A stretch of DNA of 64,000 nt, from the NCBI RefSeq assembly GCF_008831125.1, contig NZ_WBKA01000005.1, forward strand, positions 89,442-153,441. The letters are read 5' to 3'. A model generated the notes under the pieces. That model was not told the origin of the DNA. It saw only the letters and a program-made list of their open reading frames with translations, and did no database searches. Source of the DNA: Pseudoclavibacter caeni (GTDB lineage Bacteria; Actinomycetota; Actinomycetes; Actinomycetales; Microbacteriaceae). Below, piece after piece: positions 36,215-45,557 of this stretch. The position numbers and the translations under genes were made by a program. How positions within the stretch are numbered: position 1 is the first letter of the stretch; the number at the start of each line of letters is the position of its first letter.

Positions 36215-39200
36215 TCACCAGGGTCGAAGGCGCAGGATGAGCCCGCGCGGGGTCGGCTCCAGACCAGCGTCGCACAGCGCCCGCCGCCACCCGGCGACCG
36301 CGGGGTCCGTCGTCGGCACCCCGTCGATGCGGGTGATCGTGAACGTGGCCAGGCGTCGCTCCCGCACCGTGTCGGCAAGGGAGGCGGCTGCGGCCAGGCG
36401 GTCCTCGGCGGTCGCGACATCCCGCCCGGCGTTGGCGACAGGACCGGTCACCGGCACCGCAGCCAGGCCGCCTGCCGAATCGGCCGCTGCGGCTGCAGCC
36501 TGGCCGGTCGCGTGCGCGGACGCCGCCTCGGACCCGGCTGCGAACGCCGGGAAGGTCAGCAGGGTGCGTCCGCCGCGCTCGAGGTACAGCACGGGGCGGC
36601 CGTCCAGCGTAGTGACGAGCGCGCCGGGATTTCGGCGGGGCCGCGTCCTGCCGCCACCGGCGGGCTCCGGCCAGTCGAGGGCCGCACCCCACGGGCTGGC
36701 CGGGTCTGTGGCGGAGAGGGTGAGTGCCGCGGCCTCCATTCGGCCTGCGCCGGTTCGGGAGGCAGCCACGCTGACCAGGGCGGCGGCGTCGCCGTGGCGT
36801 GCCGCGTCCGCCAGGTTGTCGGCCATCTCGCGCAGCCGGTCGACCGTGGCGGGTGCGGCGAACTGCGCGCCGCCGAGCCCGTCGACGAGGTAGCCGCGAC
36901 GACACAGGCCCGCTCGCTCGAACTCAGCAAGCACGCGGTAGGCGGCCTGGAACCCGCCGGGGAATCCCTCCGCCTGTGCGGCGCCGCGGGTGACCACCCC
37001 GTGCCGGTCGAGCAACAGGCCGGCCGCGGCGGAGAGCCGCTGCTCGCGTCCCGCCCGCGGGGGCGGCAGCAGGCTCCATCGGCCGGCCAGGCGCGGGTCC
37101 GTCTCCACCGACAGGCCTGTCGCATCGAGCTCGCTCGCCCGGTGACTCGCCGTGCCGCTCGCCGGGCCCGCATCGAGCGCAGCCCGCTGGGCGCGCAGCC
37201 GGGCGAAGGTGCCATGCCGCCGGGCGCGTCCCACGGGCGTGCGCCGGCGGGTCTTCTGCGCGGCGTGACCGCCAGCGACGAGCGCGCGCAGCCCGGCGAG
37301 TGAGTCGGCGGTGACCAGACCGGCCCAGACCTCGGCCCACAGCGCCGCGGCGAGGGAGTCGGCGGTGACGACGAGCCCCCGCTCGCGCAGCCCCGCACGC
37401 AGCTCGCGGGCGAACACGGCGCCCCGGTCGGCAAGCACATGCCGTATGCCGGCACGCAGGGCCGCCTCGTCGGCGTCCGCGGACGGGACGTCGGCTGCGG
37501 CCGCATCCGCGATTCCTGCCCCGTCCGCAGCTGAAACGTCGGCGACCCCGTCCGCGGTCCCCGTCCCGACAGCAGGCGAGCAGCCGTCGGCCATGTCCTC
37601 CCGCACGGGCAGGGTGAGGTCGAGCGTGTCGGCCAGGTGCAGGCTCACCCGGCCGTCATGGCCAGGCAGCGAGCCGCATCCGGCCCACACCACCTGTCCG
37701 GCCGTGACGAGCTCGTCGAGCATCCCGGGCCGGTAGTCGGCGACCCGCTGTGGCAGGATCATCGTCTCGAGCGTCGACGCCGGCAGGGGTGCGCCGGCGA
37801 GCTGTTCGACGGCGTCGAGCACGCCCTCCAGCCCATGCAGCGACCGGTCACAGTGCTGCCAGTCGGCGAGGAACCGCGCGTAGGCGGGCTGGGGCACGGG
37901 CTCGATGCCGCCACGCAGCCGGGCGAGGCTGCGAGTGCGGATCGCCCGCAGGACGTCGCGGTGCACGTACTCGGGCGCGTCGCCGCGCACGTCGGGTCGG
38001 AACGCGCCGCGCACGACGAGGCCGTCGACGACGAGCCGCTCGAGCGCGGCGGTGACGACGGCGGGGCCGAGCCCCAGCGCCCGGGCCGGGTCGATGGCGG
38101 GGAACGGCGGATGCGTGCGCGCCCAGCGCAGCAGCAGCTCGCGCAGCGGGTCCATTCGGGGTGCGAGGAACGCCTCCGGCACGCCCGGGGGCGGTGCGCA
38201 GCCGAGCCCGTCGCGCAGCAGTGCCGCGTCCTCGATCGCGGCGATCTCGTCCCGCCCGGCGATGCGCACCCGGATCGCCCGGCGCCCGTCGAGCAGATCG
38301 GTGACCGCGGCCCGGGCGGCGGCGTACGCCGCGGGGGACGGGCTCTGCACGTCGACGGCCTCCGTATCGCTCGTGACGGTGGCGTCCGGTGCCGACGGGG
38401 ATGTCCGGGCGGAGCCGTCCCCGCCGTCCGGCTCCCGCATCCGCGCGGCGATCGCGGCGAGGTCGAGGGGCCCGAGCTCGCGCAGCAGGTCGGCCACGCC
38501 CTCCGCGTCGCGCGCCCGCCGGGCCGGGGCGAGCCGCTGCAGTCGACTGGCGACCTCGGCGATCGCCTCGGCGTCGAGCAGATCGCGCAGCTCGACCTCC
38601 CCGAGCAGCTCGCGCAGCACCGCCGGGTCGACTGTGAGCGCGGCGACGCGCCGCTCCCCCAGCGGCTGGTCGCCCTCGTACATGAACGCGCCGACGTAGC
38701 CGAAGAGCATCGACCGGGCGAAAGGCGATGGCGTCTCGCAGGCGACCTCGCGCACCCGCACGCGGTGTCCGGCGATGTCGCGCATCAGCGTCTCGAGCGC
38801 CTGCAGGTCGTAGACGTCCTGCAGGCACTCCCGCACCGTCTCGAGGATCATCGGGAAGCGCGGGTGCCGGGCGGCCACCTCGAGCAGCCGGGCCGACCGC
38901 TGACGCTGCTGCCACAGCGGCGAGCGCCGGCCGGGCGCCGCGGTGCCGAGCAGCAGGGCCCGGCCGGAGCACTCCCGGAAACGGGCGGCGAACAGCGGCG
39001 AACCGGTGACCCGGTCGGTGACGGTGGCGCGGATCTCGTCCGGATCGAACACGAACAGGTCTGCGCCGGGCGGCTCGCCCTCCATGTCGGGCACGCGGAC
39101 GATGATGCCGTCGTTGGAGGCGGTCGCGCTGCCCTCGACGCCCCAGCGCTCCTCGATGCGGGCGGCTATCGCGAGCGCCCACGGGGCATGGACGGCCTGG

Positions 39201-41746
39201 CCGTACGGGGATTCGAGCACGAGTCGCCAGTCGCCGACATCGTCGCGGGTACGCTCGACGGTCAGCTCGCAGTCGGTGGGGGCCGATCCGGTGGCCTCGA
39301 CCTGCTCGGCGAGGTAGGTCATCGCGTTGGTCACAGCGCGGTCGTCGAGGCCGGCGGCGCGCAGTCGGGCCGCGGCGGCCTGGCGGGGATCGGTCCGGGT
39401 CCGGGTCCGCGACGAGCCGGGGTCGACCCCGACGTTCACAGGGTTGGCCGGGCCGGCGTCTTCCGCCGCGACCGGGGCGGGGTGGCCCCTGGCATCCTGG
39501 TCCGTGGAGTCGCGGGCCGCGGCGACCGGGGAGGTTGGTGGGGCCGCAGCGGCGGCGCGGGCCGCGGGCAGCAGGTCGCGGGTGAGCGCGCCGAGGGCGC
39601 GGCCGAGCTCCGCCGGACGGGATGCGCTGTCGCCGCGCCAGAACGGCATCCGCCCGGGCTGCCCGAACGCGGGGACGACGTTGACGGTGTCGTGGGTGAT
39701 CTCGCGGATGCGCCAGGCGGTGGTGCCGAGGGTGAACACGTCGCCCACCCGGGACTCGTAGACCATCTCCTCGTCGAGCTCGCCGACGCGGGTGCCTGGC
39801 GTGCCCTCGTCGCCGGTGACGGCCATGACCCGGTAGAGCCCGCGGTCGGGGATCGTGCCGCCGCTGGTGACGGCGAGCCGCTGGGCGCCCGGGCGGGCGG
39901 TGAGGACGCCGTGGTCGCGATCCCAGACGACGCGGGCGCGCAGCTCGGCGAACTCGGTCGACGGGTAGCGGCCGCTGACGAGGTCGAGCACCGACTCGTA
40001 GGCGGAGCGGGGCAGAGTGCGGAACGGGGCCGCCCGGCGGACGGTGTCGTACCACGCCTCGACGTCGAGGTCGCCCATGGCCGTCTGCGCGATCGTCTGC
40101 TGGGCGATCACGTCGAGGGGGTTGGCGGGCAGGTGCAGGGTCTCGAGCTCGCCGGCGAGCATCCGCTCGGTGACGATCGCCGTCTGCAGCAGCTGCGCCC
40201 GGTGGGTCGGGTAGAACACGGCGCGGGAGACCCCGTCGATCTGGTGGCCGGCGCGGCCGACCCGCTGCAGTGCGCTGGCGACGGAGGGCGGCGCGTCGAT
40301 CTGCACGACCAGGTCGACCTGCCCCATGTCGATGCCGAGCTCGAGGCTCGAGGTGGCCACGACACAGCGCAGCCGGCCGGTCTTGAGCGCCTCCTCCACC
40401 TCGGCGCGCTGCTCCTTCGACACGGAGCCGTGGTGGGCGCGGGCGAGCGGTGCGGGGGCGTCCGAGGGCTGATCGCCGGAGGTCGGGGTGCCCGTGCGCG
40501 GCGAGGCCGTGTGCTGTGTGTCCTGGGTCTGAGCATTCGAGACCGGTGCATCCGGCCGCTCAGGGCTCGAGCGCTGACGGTCCGCGCTCCGGCGCTCCGG
40601 CCCCTGGTCGGCCCGGAGTCGTTCGGCGTGCAGCGAGTTGAGCCTGGTGGTGAGGCGCTCGGCGAGCCGGCGCGAGTTCGTGAACACGATCGTCGAGCGC
40701 ACCGAGAGCACGCGGTCGAGCAGCGACCGCTCGATCCACGGCCACATCGAGCCGACCCGGTGCTCGCCGGCGCTGTCCGCGTCGGAGACCTCGCCACTGT
40801 TCGGCTCCCGTGCCGCGGCGCGCTCCGAGGGGTCTGCGACTGCATCCGGGGTCGGCGGATGCGCCATGTCATCCACCGGCACCTCGACAGTCAGGTCGAA
40901 CCGCCGGTGGGCGGGCGGGGCCACGACGTCCACCGGCCGGTCGCCGCCGAGGAACCGGGCCACGGCGTCCACCGGCCGCACCGTGGCGCTCAACCCGATG
41001 CGCTGGGCTGGCCGTTCGAGCAACAGATCGAGCCGCTCCAGCGACAGCGCGAGGTGGGCGCCGCGCTTGTCGTCGGCGAGCGCGTGGATCTCGTCGACGA
41101 TGACGGTGTGCACGCCGCGCAGCGTCTCTGCGGCGCGGCTGGTGAGCATCAGGTACAGCGACTCGGGGGTCGTGATGAGGATGTCCGGCGGGTGCGCGGC
41201 GAGGCGACGGCGCTCGCGGGGCGGGGTGTCACCCGAGCGCACGCCGACGCTGATCTCGGGCAGGGGCGCCCCGGTCAGCTGGGCCTGGCGGCGGATGCCG
41301 GCGAGCGGGGCGCGCAGGTTGCGCTGCACGTCGACGCCGAGCGCCTTGAGCGGGGAGATGTAGAGCACGCGCACGCCGGGCTTCGCGGTGCTGGCGAGCC
41401 GGGGGGCAGCGGAGGTGTGGGGTGCCGGTTGTGCGACCCTGACCGTGCCGCCTGTGTCGGATGTCACGGGCTGCGGCTGGGCGGCGGCGCGCCGCTCGCG
41501 CACGAGCAGGTCGATCGCCCACAGGAAGGCCGCGAGCGTCTTGCCCGAACCCGTGGGCGCGACGACCAGGCAGTTCTGGCCGGATGCGATCGACCGCCAG
41601 GCCTCGGCCTGTGCCCGGGTGGGGGCGGCGAACGCGTCTCGGAACCAGGCCTGCGTGAGGGGGCTGAACGCCTCGAGCGGGTTCGGGGCATCAGTCCGGC
41701 CGCACTCGTCCTGTGCGTTCGTCGCGTGCCGCTCGTCCCGGGTCAT
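36215..41746 (-). CDS. lhr: Lhr-type ATP-dependent helicase, very long form
   Basis: An 1843-residue superfamily 2 helicase. N-terminal RecA-like domain: APTGSGKT (Walker A, about residue 63), YISPLKALGVDVQ, TTPESLYLML and the DEIH box in VDEIHALADD. Second domain: STIVFTNSRRLAERL, VATSSLELGIDMG and QRVGRAGHQ. Then the Lhr winged-helix, core and large C-terminal domains. Lhr proteins are usually about 1500 residues; here several Ala/Pro/Ser/Thr-rich stretches (after residue 90, around 290-320, 380-430, and before the DRAVTNAM segment) account for the surplus. Lhr acts in DNA repair and is sometimes linked to a nuclease; none is adjacent here. TAGGAT 6 nt before the ATG suggests a leaderless transcript. 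Confidence 0.92.
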   Translation of the reverse strand: MTRDERHATNAQDECGRTDAPNPLEAFSPLTQAWFRDAFAAPTRAQAEAWRSIASGQNCLVVAPTGSGKTLAAFLWAIDLLVRERRAAAQPQPVTSDTGGTVRVAQPAPHTSAAPRLASTAKPGVRVLYISPLKALGVDVQRNLRAPLAGIRRQAQLTGAPLPEISVGVRSGDTPPRERRRLAAHPPDILITTPESLYLMLTSRAAETLRGVHTVIVDEIHALADDKRGAHLALSLERLDLLLERPAQRIGLSATVRPVDAVARFLGGDRPVDVVAPPAHRRFDLTVEVPVDDMAHPPTPDAVADPSERAAAREPNSGEVSDADSAGEHRVGSMWPWIERSLLDRVLSVRSTIVFTNSRRLAERLTTRLNSLHAERLRADQGPERRSADRQRSSPERPDAPVSNAQTQDTQHTASPRTGTPTSGDQPSDAPAPLARAHHGSVSKEQRAEVEEALKTGRLRCVVATSSLELGIDMGQVDLVVQIDAPPSVASALQRVGRAGHQIDGVSRAVFYPTHRAQLLQTAIVTERMLAGELETLHLPANPLDVIAQQTIAQTAMGDLDVEAWYDTVRRAAPFRTLPRSAYESVLDLVSGRYPSTEFAELRARVVWDRDHGVLTARPGAQRLAVTSGGTIPDRGLYRVMAVTGDEGTPGTRVGELDEEMVYESRVGDVFTLGTTAWRIREITHDTVNVVPAFGQPGRMPFWRGDSASRPAELGRALGALTRDLLPAARAAAAAPPTSPVAAARDSTDQDARGHPAPVAAEDAGPANPVNVGVDPGSSRTRTRTDPRQAAAARLRAAGLDDRAVTNAMTYLAEQVEATGSAPTDCELTVERTRDDVGDWRLVLESPYGQAVHAPWALAIAARIEERWGVEGSATASNDGIIVRVPDMEGEPPGADLFVFDPDEIRATVTDRVTGSPLFAARFRECSGRALLLGTAAPGRRSPLWQQRQRSARLLEVAARHPRFPMILETVRECLQDVYDLQALETLMRDIAGHRVRVREVACETPSPFARSMLFGYVGAFMYEGDQPLGERRVAALTVDPAVLRELLGEVELRDLLDAEAIAEVASRLQRLAPARRARDAEGVADLLRELGPLDLAAIAARMREPDGGDGSARTSPSAPDATVTSDTEAVDVQSPSPAAYAAARAAVTDLLDGRRAIRVRIAGRDEIAAIEDAALLRDGLGCAPPPGVPEAFLAPRMDPLRELLLRWARTHPPFPAIDPARALGLGPAVVTAALERLVVDGLVVRGAFRPDVRGDAPEYVHRDVLRAIRTRSLARLRGGIEPVPQPAYARFLADWQHCDRSLHGLEGVLDAVEQLAGAPLPASTLETMILPQRVADYRPGMLDELVTAGQVVWAGCGSLPGHDGRVSLHLADTLDLTLPVREDMADGCSPAVGTGTADGVADVSAADGAGIADAAAADVPSADADEAALRAGIRHVLADRGAVFARELRAGLRERGLVVTADSLAAALWAEVWAGLVTADSLAGLRALVAGGHAAQKTRRRTPVGRARRHGTFARLRAQRAALDAGPASGTASHRASELDATGLSVETDPRLAGRWSLLPPPRAGREQRLSAAAGLLLDRHGVVTRGAAQAEGFPGGFQAAYRVLAEFERAGLCRRGYLVDGLGGAQFAAPATVDRLREMADNLADAARHGDAAALVSVAASRTGAGRMEAAALTLSATDPASPWGAALDWPEPAGGGRTRPRRNPGALVTTLDGRPVLYLERGGRTLLTFPAFAAGSEAASAHATGQAAAAAADSAGGLAAVPVTGPVANAGRDVATAEDRLAAAASLADTVRERRLATFTITRIDGVPTTDPAVAGWRRALCDAGLEPTPRGLILRLRPW

Positions 41747-41752
41747 GCCGCC

Positions 41753-41758
41753 ATCCTA
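41753..41758 (-). promoter_or_regulatory. -10 hexamer of leaderless lhr
   Basis: TAGGAT (minus strand) lies 6 nt before the lhr ATG. Confidence 0.5.
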
Positions 41759-41970
41759 TTGAGCACGTGTCGCAGTCCCCGTACACCCGGCGACAGGCCG
41801 GCCGGGTGGCGGGCGGCGCCCACGAACCTCGACCACGAATGCGCCACGCTGCCGACCTGCAGCCACGAACGCGCCACCCCCCCCCGCGGCGTGAACACGG
41901 CTGCCCCGGGTGCGACCGGCGCAGAGCTGGCTGCTCGACCTCGCCCTTGTGCGCACCACGCCCCACCAGC

Positions 41971-42002
41971 TATAGTCACTTGTAGCGACAACATATGTCG
42001 CT
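41971..42002 (+). promoter_or_regulatory. Promoter with operator palindrome
   Basis: TATAGT (41971-41976) is a strong -10. AGCGACA (41984-41990) and TGTCGCT (41996-42002) are exact inverted copies around ACATA and would cover the transcription start. A repressor bound here should control the reductase-like gene downstream. Confidence 0.65.
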
Positions 42003-42153
42003 CGGCGCACCGCACACCGGGTCCGATGCGGGCACGGGCACACCTCCAACATCGAAGGTGGGTCCCGCCCCGTCGACACCTGCCGGGCCCGGTCGTCGTG
42101 ACCTCCGTCCAGCACATCGCCCGGACGGATCCAGAGAGGGACGCACGAGCATC

Positions 42154-42732
42154 ATGACCACTTTCACCGTCATCGGCACCGGCAGCATGGGCACCGCGAT
42201 CACCGGCGTGCTGCAGCGGGGCGGCGCCGCCGTCACCACGATCGCCCATTCCGACTTCGGCACGAAGCCCGTCGACGGCGACATGGTCGTGCTGGCCCTG
42301 CCCTACCCGGCGCTGGCGGAGGTCGTCTCGGCCTACGGTTCGCAGCTCGCCGGCCGCATCGTCGTCGACATCACGAACCCCCTCGACTTCAGCACGTTCG
42401 ACGCGCTGGTCGTGCCGTCCGACAGCTCGGCCGCCGCCGAGCTGCAGCAGCAGCTGCCCGAGGCGAAGGTGCTCAAGGCCTTCAACACGAACTTCGCCGC
42501 CACACTCGCTTCCGGGCACGTCGGCGATCAGCCGACCACCGTGCTCATCGCCGGCGACGACGCCCAGGCGAAGCAGACCCTCGCTCAGGCGGTGGCGGCC
42601 GGCGGCCTCAGGGCCGTCGACGCCGGATCGCTCAAGCGTGCCCGCGAGCTCGAGGCCGTGGGGTTCCTGCAGCTGACCCTGGCCGCCGGCGAGCGGATCG
42701 GCTGGACCGGCGGGTTCGCTCTCGAGCACTGA
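42154..42732 (+). CDS. NAD(P)-binding oxidoreductase (F420-dependent NADP reductase-like)
   Basis: A 192-residue protein with a single Rossmann domain: FTVIGTGSMGTAITGVLQRG at the N-terminus and the central VVDITNPLD, as in the NADP oxidoreductase coenzyme F420-dependent family. VLKAFNTNFAATLASG follows the family pattern. Members of this group include F420-NADP reductases and many proteins of unknown role. ATG at 42154 opens the homologous region; GAGAGGG lies somewhat far upstream. It is under a promoter with a palindromic operator and ends in a strong terminator, so it is probably an inducible single gene. Confidence 0.82.
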   Translation: MTTFTVIGTGSMGTAITGVLQRGGAAVTTIAHSDFGTKPVDGDMVVLALPYPALAEVVSAYGSQLAGRIVVDITNPLDFSTFDALVVPSDSSAAAELQQQLPEAKVLKAFNTNFAATLASGHVGDQPTTVLIAGDDAQAKQTLAQAVAAGGLRAVDAGSLKRARELEAVGFLQLTLAAGERIGWTGGFALEH

Positions 42733-42814
42733 CCGGGAGCGCGCTCGAGCGCTGATCTGGAGGGCTCTCGCGCTGACCCGGGACCCGCCGACCACTTGCG
42801 CCACCGTGACACGA

Positions 42815-42855
42815 ACGACCGCGGCTGCGCCACCTCTTGGCGCAGCCGCGGTCGT
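42815..42855. terminator. Strong terminator hairpin
   Basis: An 18-bp perfect stem (one arm contains CGACCGCGGCTGCGCCA) with a 5-nt loop, CCTCT, between the reductase-like gene and the esterase gene. Confidence 0.8.
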
Positions 42856-42925
42856 GCCCAGCAGGGTGGCTCAATCCTGGTCGTCCCCACCATCACACCG
42901 TTCTGCCGTCAAGATCCGAGGTCCC

Positions 42926-43594
42926 ATGTCCGACGCACCAGTCACCGCCGCCACCCCCACCACTGCCACACACCTGCTCCACGCCGTCACCTCGTTCACG
43001 GACATGCCAGACCCATCCATGCCGGTCGCCCTGTTCCTGCATGGCTTCGGCACGGATGAGGGCGACCTGCCCGGCCTCGCTCCGCTGATCCTTCCCCCGG
43101 GGATGCCGTGGGCGTCGCTGCGCGCCCCGCTCGCCCTGCCGACCGGCGGCTTCGCCTGGTTCCCGATCGAGCGCCCGGGCGACCCGCGCCCCGAGCCGAT
43201 CGAGCGTGCCACCGCCGCGGTGTGGCACTGGACGGACGCGATGCTGCCCGCCGACACCCGGGTCGTGCCGATCGGGTTCTCACAGGGCGGACTGATGGCC
43301 GTGCAGCTGCTGCGCACCCGCCCCGACCGGGTCGCACGCCCGGTGAGCCTCAGCGGGTTCGCTCTCTCGGCCGCGCAGCCGGCCGACGAGGCCCTCGCCG
43401 AGACCCGTCCGCCCGCGTTCTGGGGGCACGGGGACGCCGACCCGGTCATCACGCCGGCCGCCGTGGCCCGCACCGCGGCCTGGCTCGCCGGCCACACCGC
43501 CGACGCCGAGCACCGGTACGCGGGCATGGGGCACACCACCACGCCGGAGGAGCTCGCGGACGTGCACGCCTTCCTCGCCCCGCTCGCAGTCTGA
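42926..43594 (+). CDS. Phospholipase/carboxylesterase family hydrolase
   Basis: A 222-residue serine hydrolase of the alpha/beta fold, family of small carboxylesterases. The triad is visible: S119 in IGFSQGG, D172 in HGDADPV and H203 in GMGHTT. The oxyanion-region HGFGTDEGDL near residue 39 fits the family. There is no signal peptide, so it is cytosolic. GAGGTCCC precedes ATG 42926; an upstream in-frame extension would run through the terminator hairpin and is rejected. The substrate is unknown. Confidence 0.88.
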   Translation: MSDAPVTAATPTTATHLLHAVTSFTDMPDPSMPVALFLHGFGTDEGDLPGLAPLILPPGMPWASLRAPLALPTGGFAWFPIERPGDPRPEPIERATAAVWHWTDAMLPADTRVVPIGFSQGGLMAVQLLRTRPDRVARPVSLSGFALSAAQPADEALAETRPPAFWGHGDADPVITPAAVARTAAWLAGHTADAEHRYAGMGHTTTPEELADVHAFLAPLAV

Positions 43595-43827
43595 GCCGGC
43601 CGTGCCTCGACATCGCCATCCCGCACGCATCGCTGTCCTACCCCACACCGTCGCCGCCTGAACCGGCCCCGCTCGCCGCCTGAGTCAGCCCTGCCCGCCA
43701 CGCCGGCCACGCTGCCCCTCGCCACGTTCACCTCGTCGTTCCTGCCGCCCGGACCAGCCGCACCGCCCGTCTCATCCACAGGTGCGACGTCTAGGCTGGA
43801 GGGTGGCACGACGAACGGAGGCCAGCC

Positions 43828-44556
43828 GTGGCGATGAACGTGGTCAGCTACAACCTGCGCAAGAACCGGGCGGCGCACGAGCTGGAGGGCCTCGTCGAGG
43901 CGACCCTGCCCGACGTGCTGTGCCTGCAGGAGTGCGACGTGGAGACCCTGCCCGGCCGCATCGGCCCGCTCACGCTCGCCGAGGCGACCCGGGCGAACCG
44001 GCTCGGCATCGCCGTCCTCTACCGCGACGACCGGTTCTCGCTCGTCGATTCCGAGACGTTCCAGCTGAAGAAGTCGCTGCACGACCGGGTCGCCGCGCCC
44101 GCGCACGAGCGTCTGGTCGCCTCCCGCCTGCACGATGCCGAGGCGGGCCGCGACCTGCTCGTCGCCTCGTTCCACGGGGCTCCGCTGACCGCCCGCAACG
44201 CGCTGCGGCGCACGCAGATCCGCTCGGCGTTCCAGCTGCTCGGCGCGCTGGGCCCTGACCTGCCGACGATCATGGTCGGCGACTACAACTACCCGTTCTT
44301 CCAACGGGGGCTCGAGCGCCGGGTCGGCAGTCACGGCTTCCGGCTGAGCGTGACGAGCGACCGCACCTACCAGCGCTACCGTATCTTCCGGGGACGCTAC
44401 GACCTGGCCACGTCGACCGGGTTCCGCATCGACCAGGTCGCCTCGCTGCCGCAGGGGGACAGCGACCACCATCCGATCCTGCTGTCGGCCAGTTACGAGG
44501 ATCGGCCGACGGAATACTCGCTGTGGCGGCAGGCGTTGGAGCAGGTGAAGCACTGA
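43828..44556 (+). CDS. Endonuclease/exonuclease/phosphatase family protein
   Basis: A 242-residue metal-dependent phosphoesterase-fold protein. The family landmarks are MNVVSYNLRKN at the start, VLCLQECDV (metal-binding glutamate), VASFHGAPLTARNALRRTQI, IMVGDYNYPF (Asp/Asn pair) and SDHHPILLS (catalytic Asp-His) at the end. It could be a nuclease or a lipid or nucleotide phosphatase. No signal peptide. GTG with GGAGG upstream was chosen; ATG two codons later is possible. Confidence 0.85.
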   Translation: MAMNVVSYNLRKNRAAHELEGLVEATLPDVLCLQECDVETLPGRIGPLTLAEATRANRLGIAVLYRDDRFSLVDSETFQLKKSLHDRVAAPAHERLVASRLHDAEAGRDLLVASFHGAPLTARNALRRTQIRSAFQLLGALGPDLPTIMVGDYNYPFFQRGLERRVGSHGFRLSVTSDRTYQRYRIFRGRYDLATSTGFRIDQVASLPQGDSDHHPILLSASYEDRPTEYSLWRQALEQVKH

Positions 44557-44635
44557 CCGCGGGCCCTGCGCGCCCTCCCCCAGTCGAGGACCGTTCCTCA
44601 CGGCCACGGTCATCCCCCCACGGGCGTGCCGGTCG

Positions 44636-44668
44636 CGATCGGTCGCGACCCGCGTCCGCGACCGATCG
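44636..44668. promoter_or_regulatory. Hairpin/operator directly before the NmrA-like gene
   Basis: CGATCGGTCGCG and CGCGACCGATCG are exact 12-bp inverted copies with a 9-nt loop. The right arm ends immediately before the GAAGGAG ribosome site, so it may be an operator or a leader structure affecting translation. Confidence 0.6.
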
Positions 44669-44679
44669 AAGGAGCACAC

Positions 44680-45540
44680 ATGACCATCGCCGTCCTCGGA
44701 GCCACCGGACATCTCGGCGCCCTCGTGATCGACGCGCTCATCGCCCGCGGCGTCGCACCGGATGACATCCGCGCCATCGGACGCAGCGAGCGCAGGCTCG
44801 CCACCCTCGCGGAACGCGGCCTGCAGACCGCCCGCTCCGAGTACGGCGATCCCGCCTCACTGCAGCGTGCGCTGGACGGCGTGGCGAACGCGCTGCTCAT
44901 CTCCGGCTCCGAGGTGGGCCGCCGGGTCGCACAGCATGCGAACGTGATCGACGCGGCGAAGCTCGCCGGCGTCGACCGGCTCGTGTACACCTCCGCCCCG
45001 CACGCCGACGACACACCGCTCGTACTCGCCCCGGAGCACAGGGCGACCGAGGAGGCCCTGCGTGCATCGGGTCTCGCATACACGATCCTGCGCGACGGCT
45101 GGTACACCGAGAACTATCGGGGCGACTTCGACCAGGCCCGCGAGCACGGGGTGATCCGCAACAGCGTGGGCGAGGGCCGCATCGCGAGTGCCCCCAGGCG
45201 GGATTACGCCGAGGCCGCGGCGGTCGTGCTCACGGGGACCGGCCACGAGAACCGCGTCTACGAGGTGACTGGCGACCATGCCTGGTCGTTCCGGGAGTTC
45301 GCCGAGACCGCCGCCCGCGTGCTCGGCCACCCGGTCGTCTACGAGACGATCACCCCGGAGCAGGAGCTCACCGACCTTGAGCAGAGCGGCGTCGACCATG
45401 GCACCGCGGAGTTCGTCGTCGTGCTGAACGGCAACACCCGAGACGGGCTGCTCGGCGAGACGAACGGGGTGCTCTCGGGCCTCATCGGCCACCCGACCGA
45501 GCCGCTCGAGCAGACGATGCGCGGCTGGGTCGAGCGCTGA
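44680..45540 (+). CDS. NmrA-like NAD(P)H-binding quinone oxidoreductase (QorB-like)
   Basis: A 286-residue atypical short-chain dehydrogenase of the NmrA/QorB group. The cofactor motif is AVLGATGHLGALVIDAL at the N-terminus; YTSAPHADDTPLVLAPEHRA and LRDGWYTENY correspond to the substrate region of the NAD(P)H:quinone oxidoreductase 2 type. GAAGGAG stands before the ATG. It is monocistronic, with a hairpin in front and a 38-bp palindromic terminator behind. A role in reducing quinones or similar electrophiles is inferred from the family. Confidence 0.87.
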   Translation: MTIAVLGATGHLGALVIDALIARGVAPDDIRAIGRSERRLATLAERGLQTARSEYGDPASLQRALDGVANALLISGSEVGRRVAQHANVIDAAKLAGVDRLVYTSAPHADDTPLVLAPEHRATEEALRASGLAYTILRDGWYTENYRGDFDQAREHGVIRNSVGEGRIASAPRRDYAEAAAVVLTGTGHENRVYEVTGDHAWSFREFAETAARVLGHPVVYETITPEQELTDLEQSGVDHGTAEFVVVLNGNTRDGLLGETNGVLSGLIGHPTEPLEQTMRGWVER

Positions 45541-45557
45541 GCCGCAGCCGACCGCGT

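Larger units (their letters stand above)
41747..42153. other. Intergenic region between lhr and the NADP-binding reductase gene
   Basis: No gene is seen. It contains the leaderless lhr promoter, two imperfect copies of a CCACGAAYGCGCCAC motif exactly 30 bp apart (41833-41847 and 41863-41877), a run of nine C, and the rightward promoter with a palindromic operator near 41.98 kb. The stretch from that promoter to the next start codon is a long leader of about 170 nt. Confidence 0.45.

Noticed and set aside
41877..41885. Run of nine C as a phase-variable tract
   Set aside because: It lies in non-coding DNA away from any start codon or -10/-35 spacer that it could tune.
37637..42157. Open frame of 1506 codons on the plus strand opposite the helicase gene
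   Set aside because: It mirrors the Lhr gene, whose strand has the full set of helicase motifs. Long antisense frames without stops are expected at this GC content.
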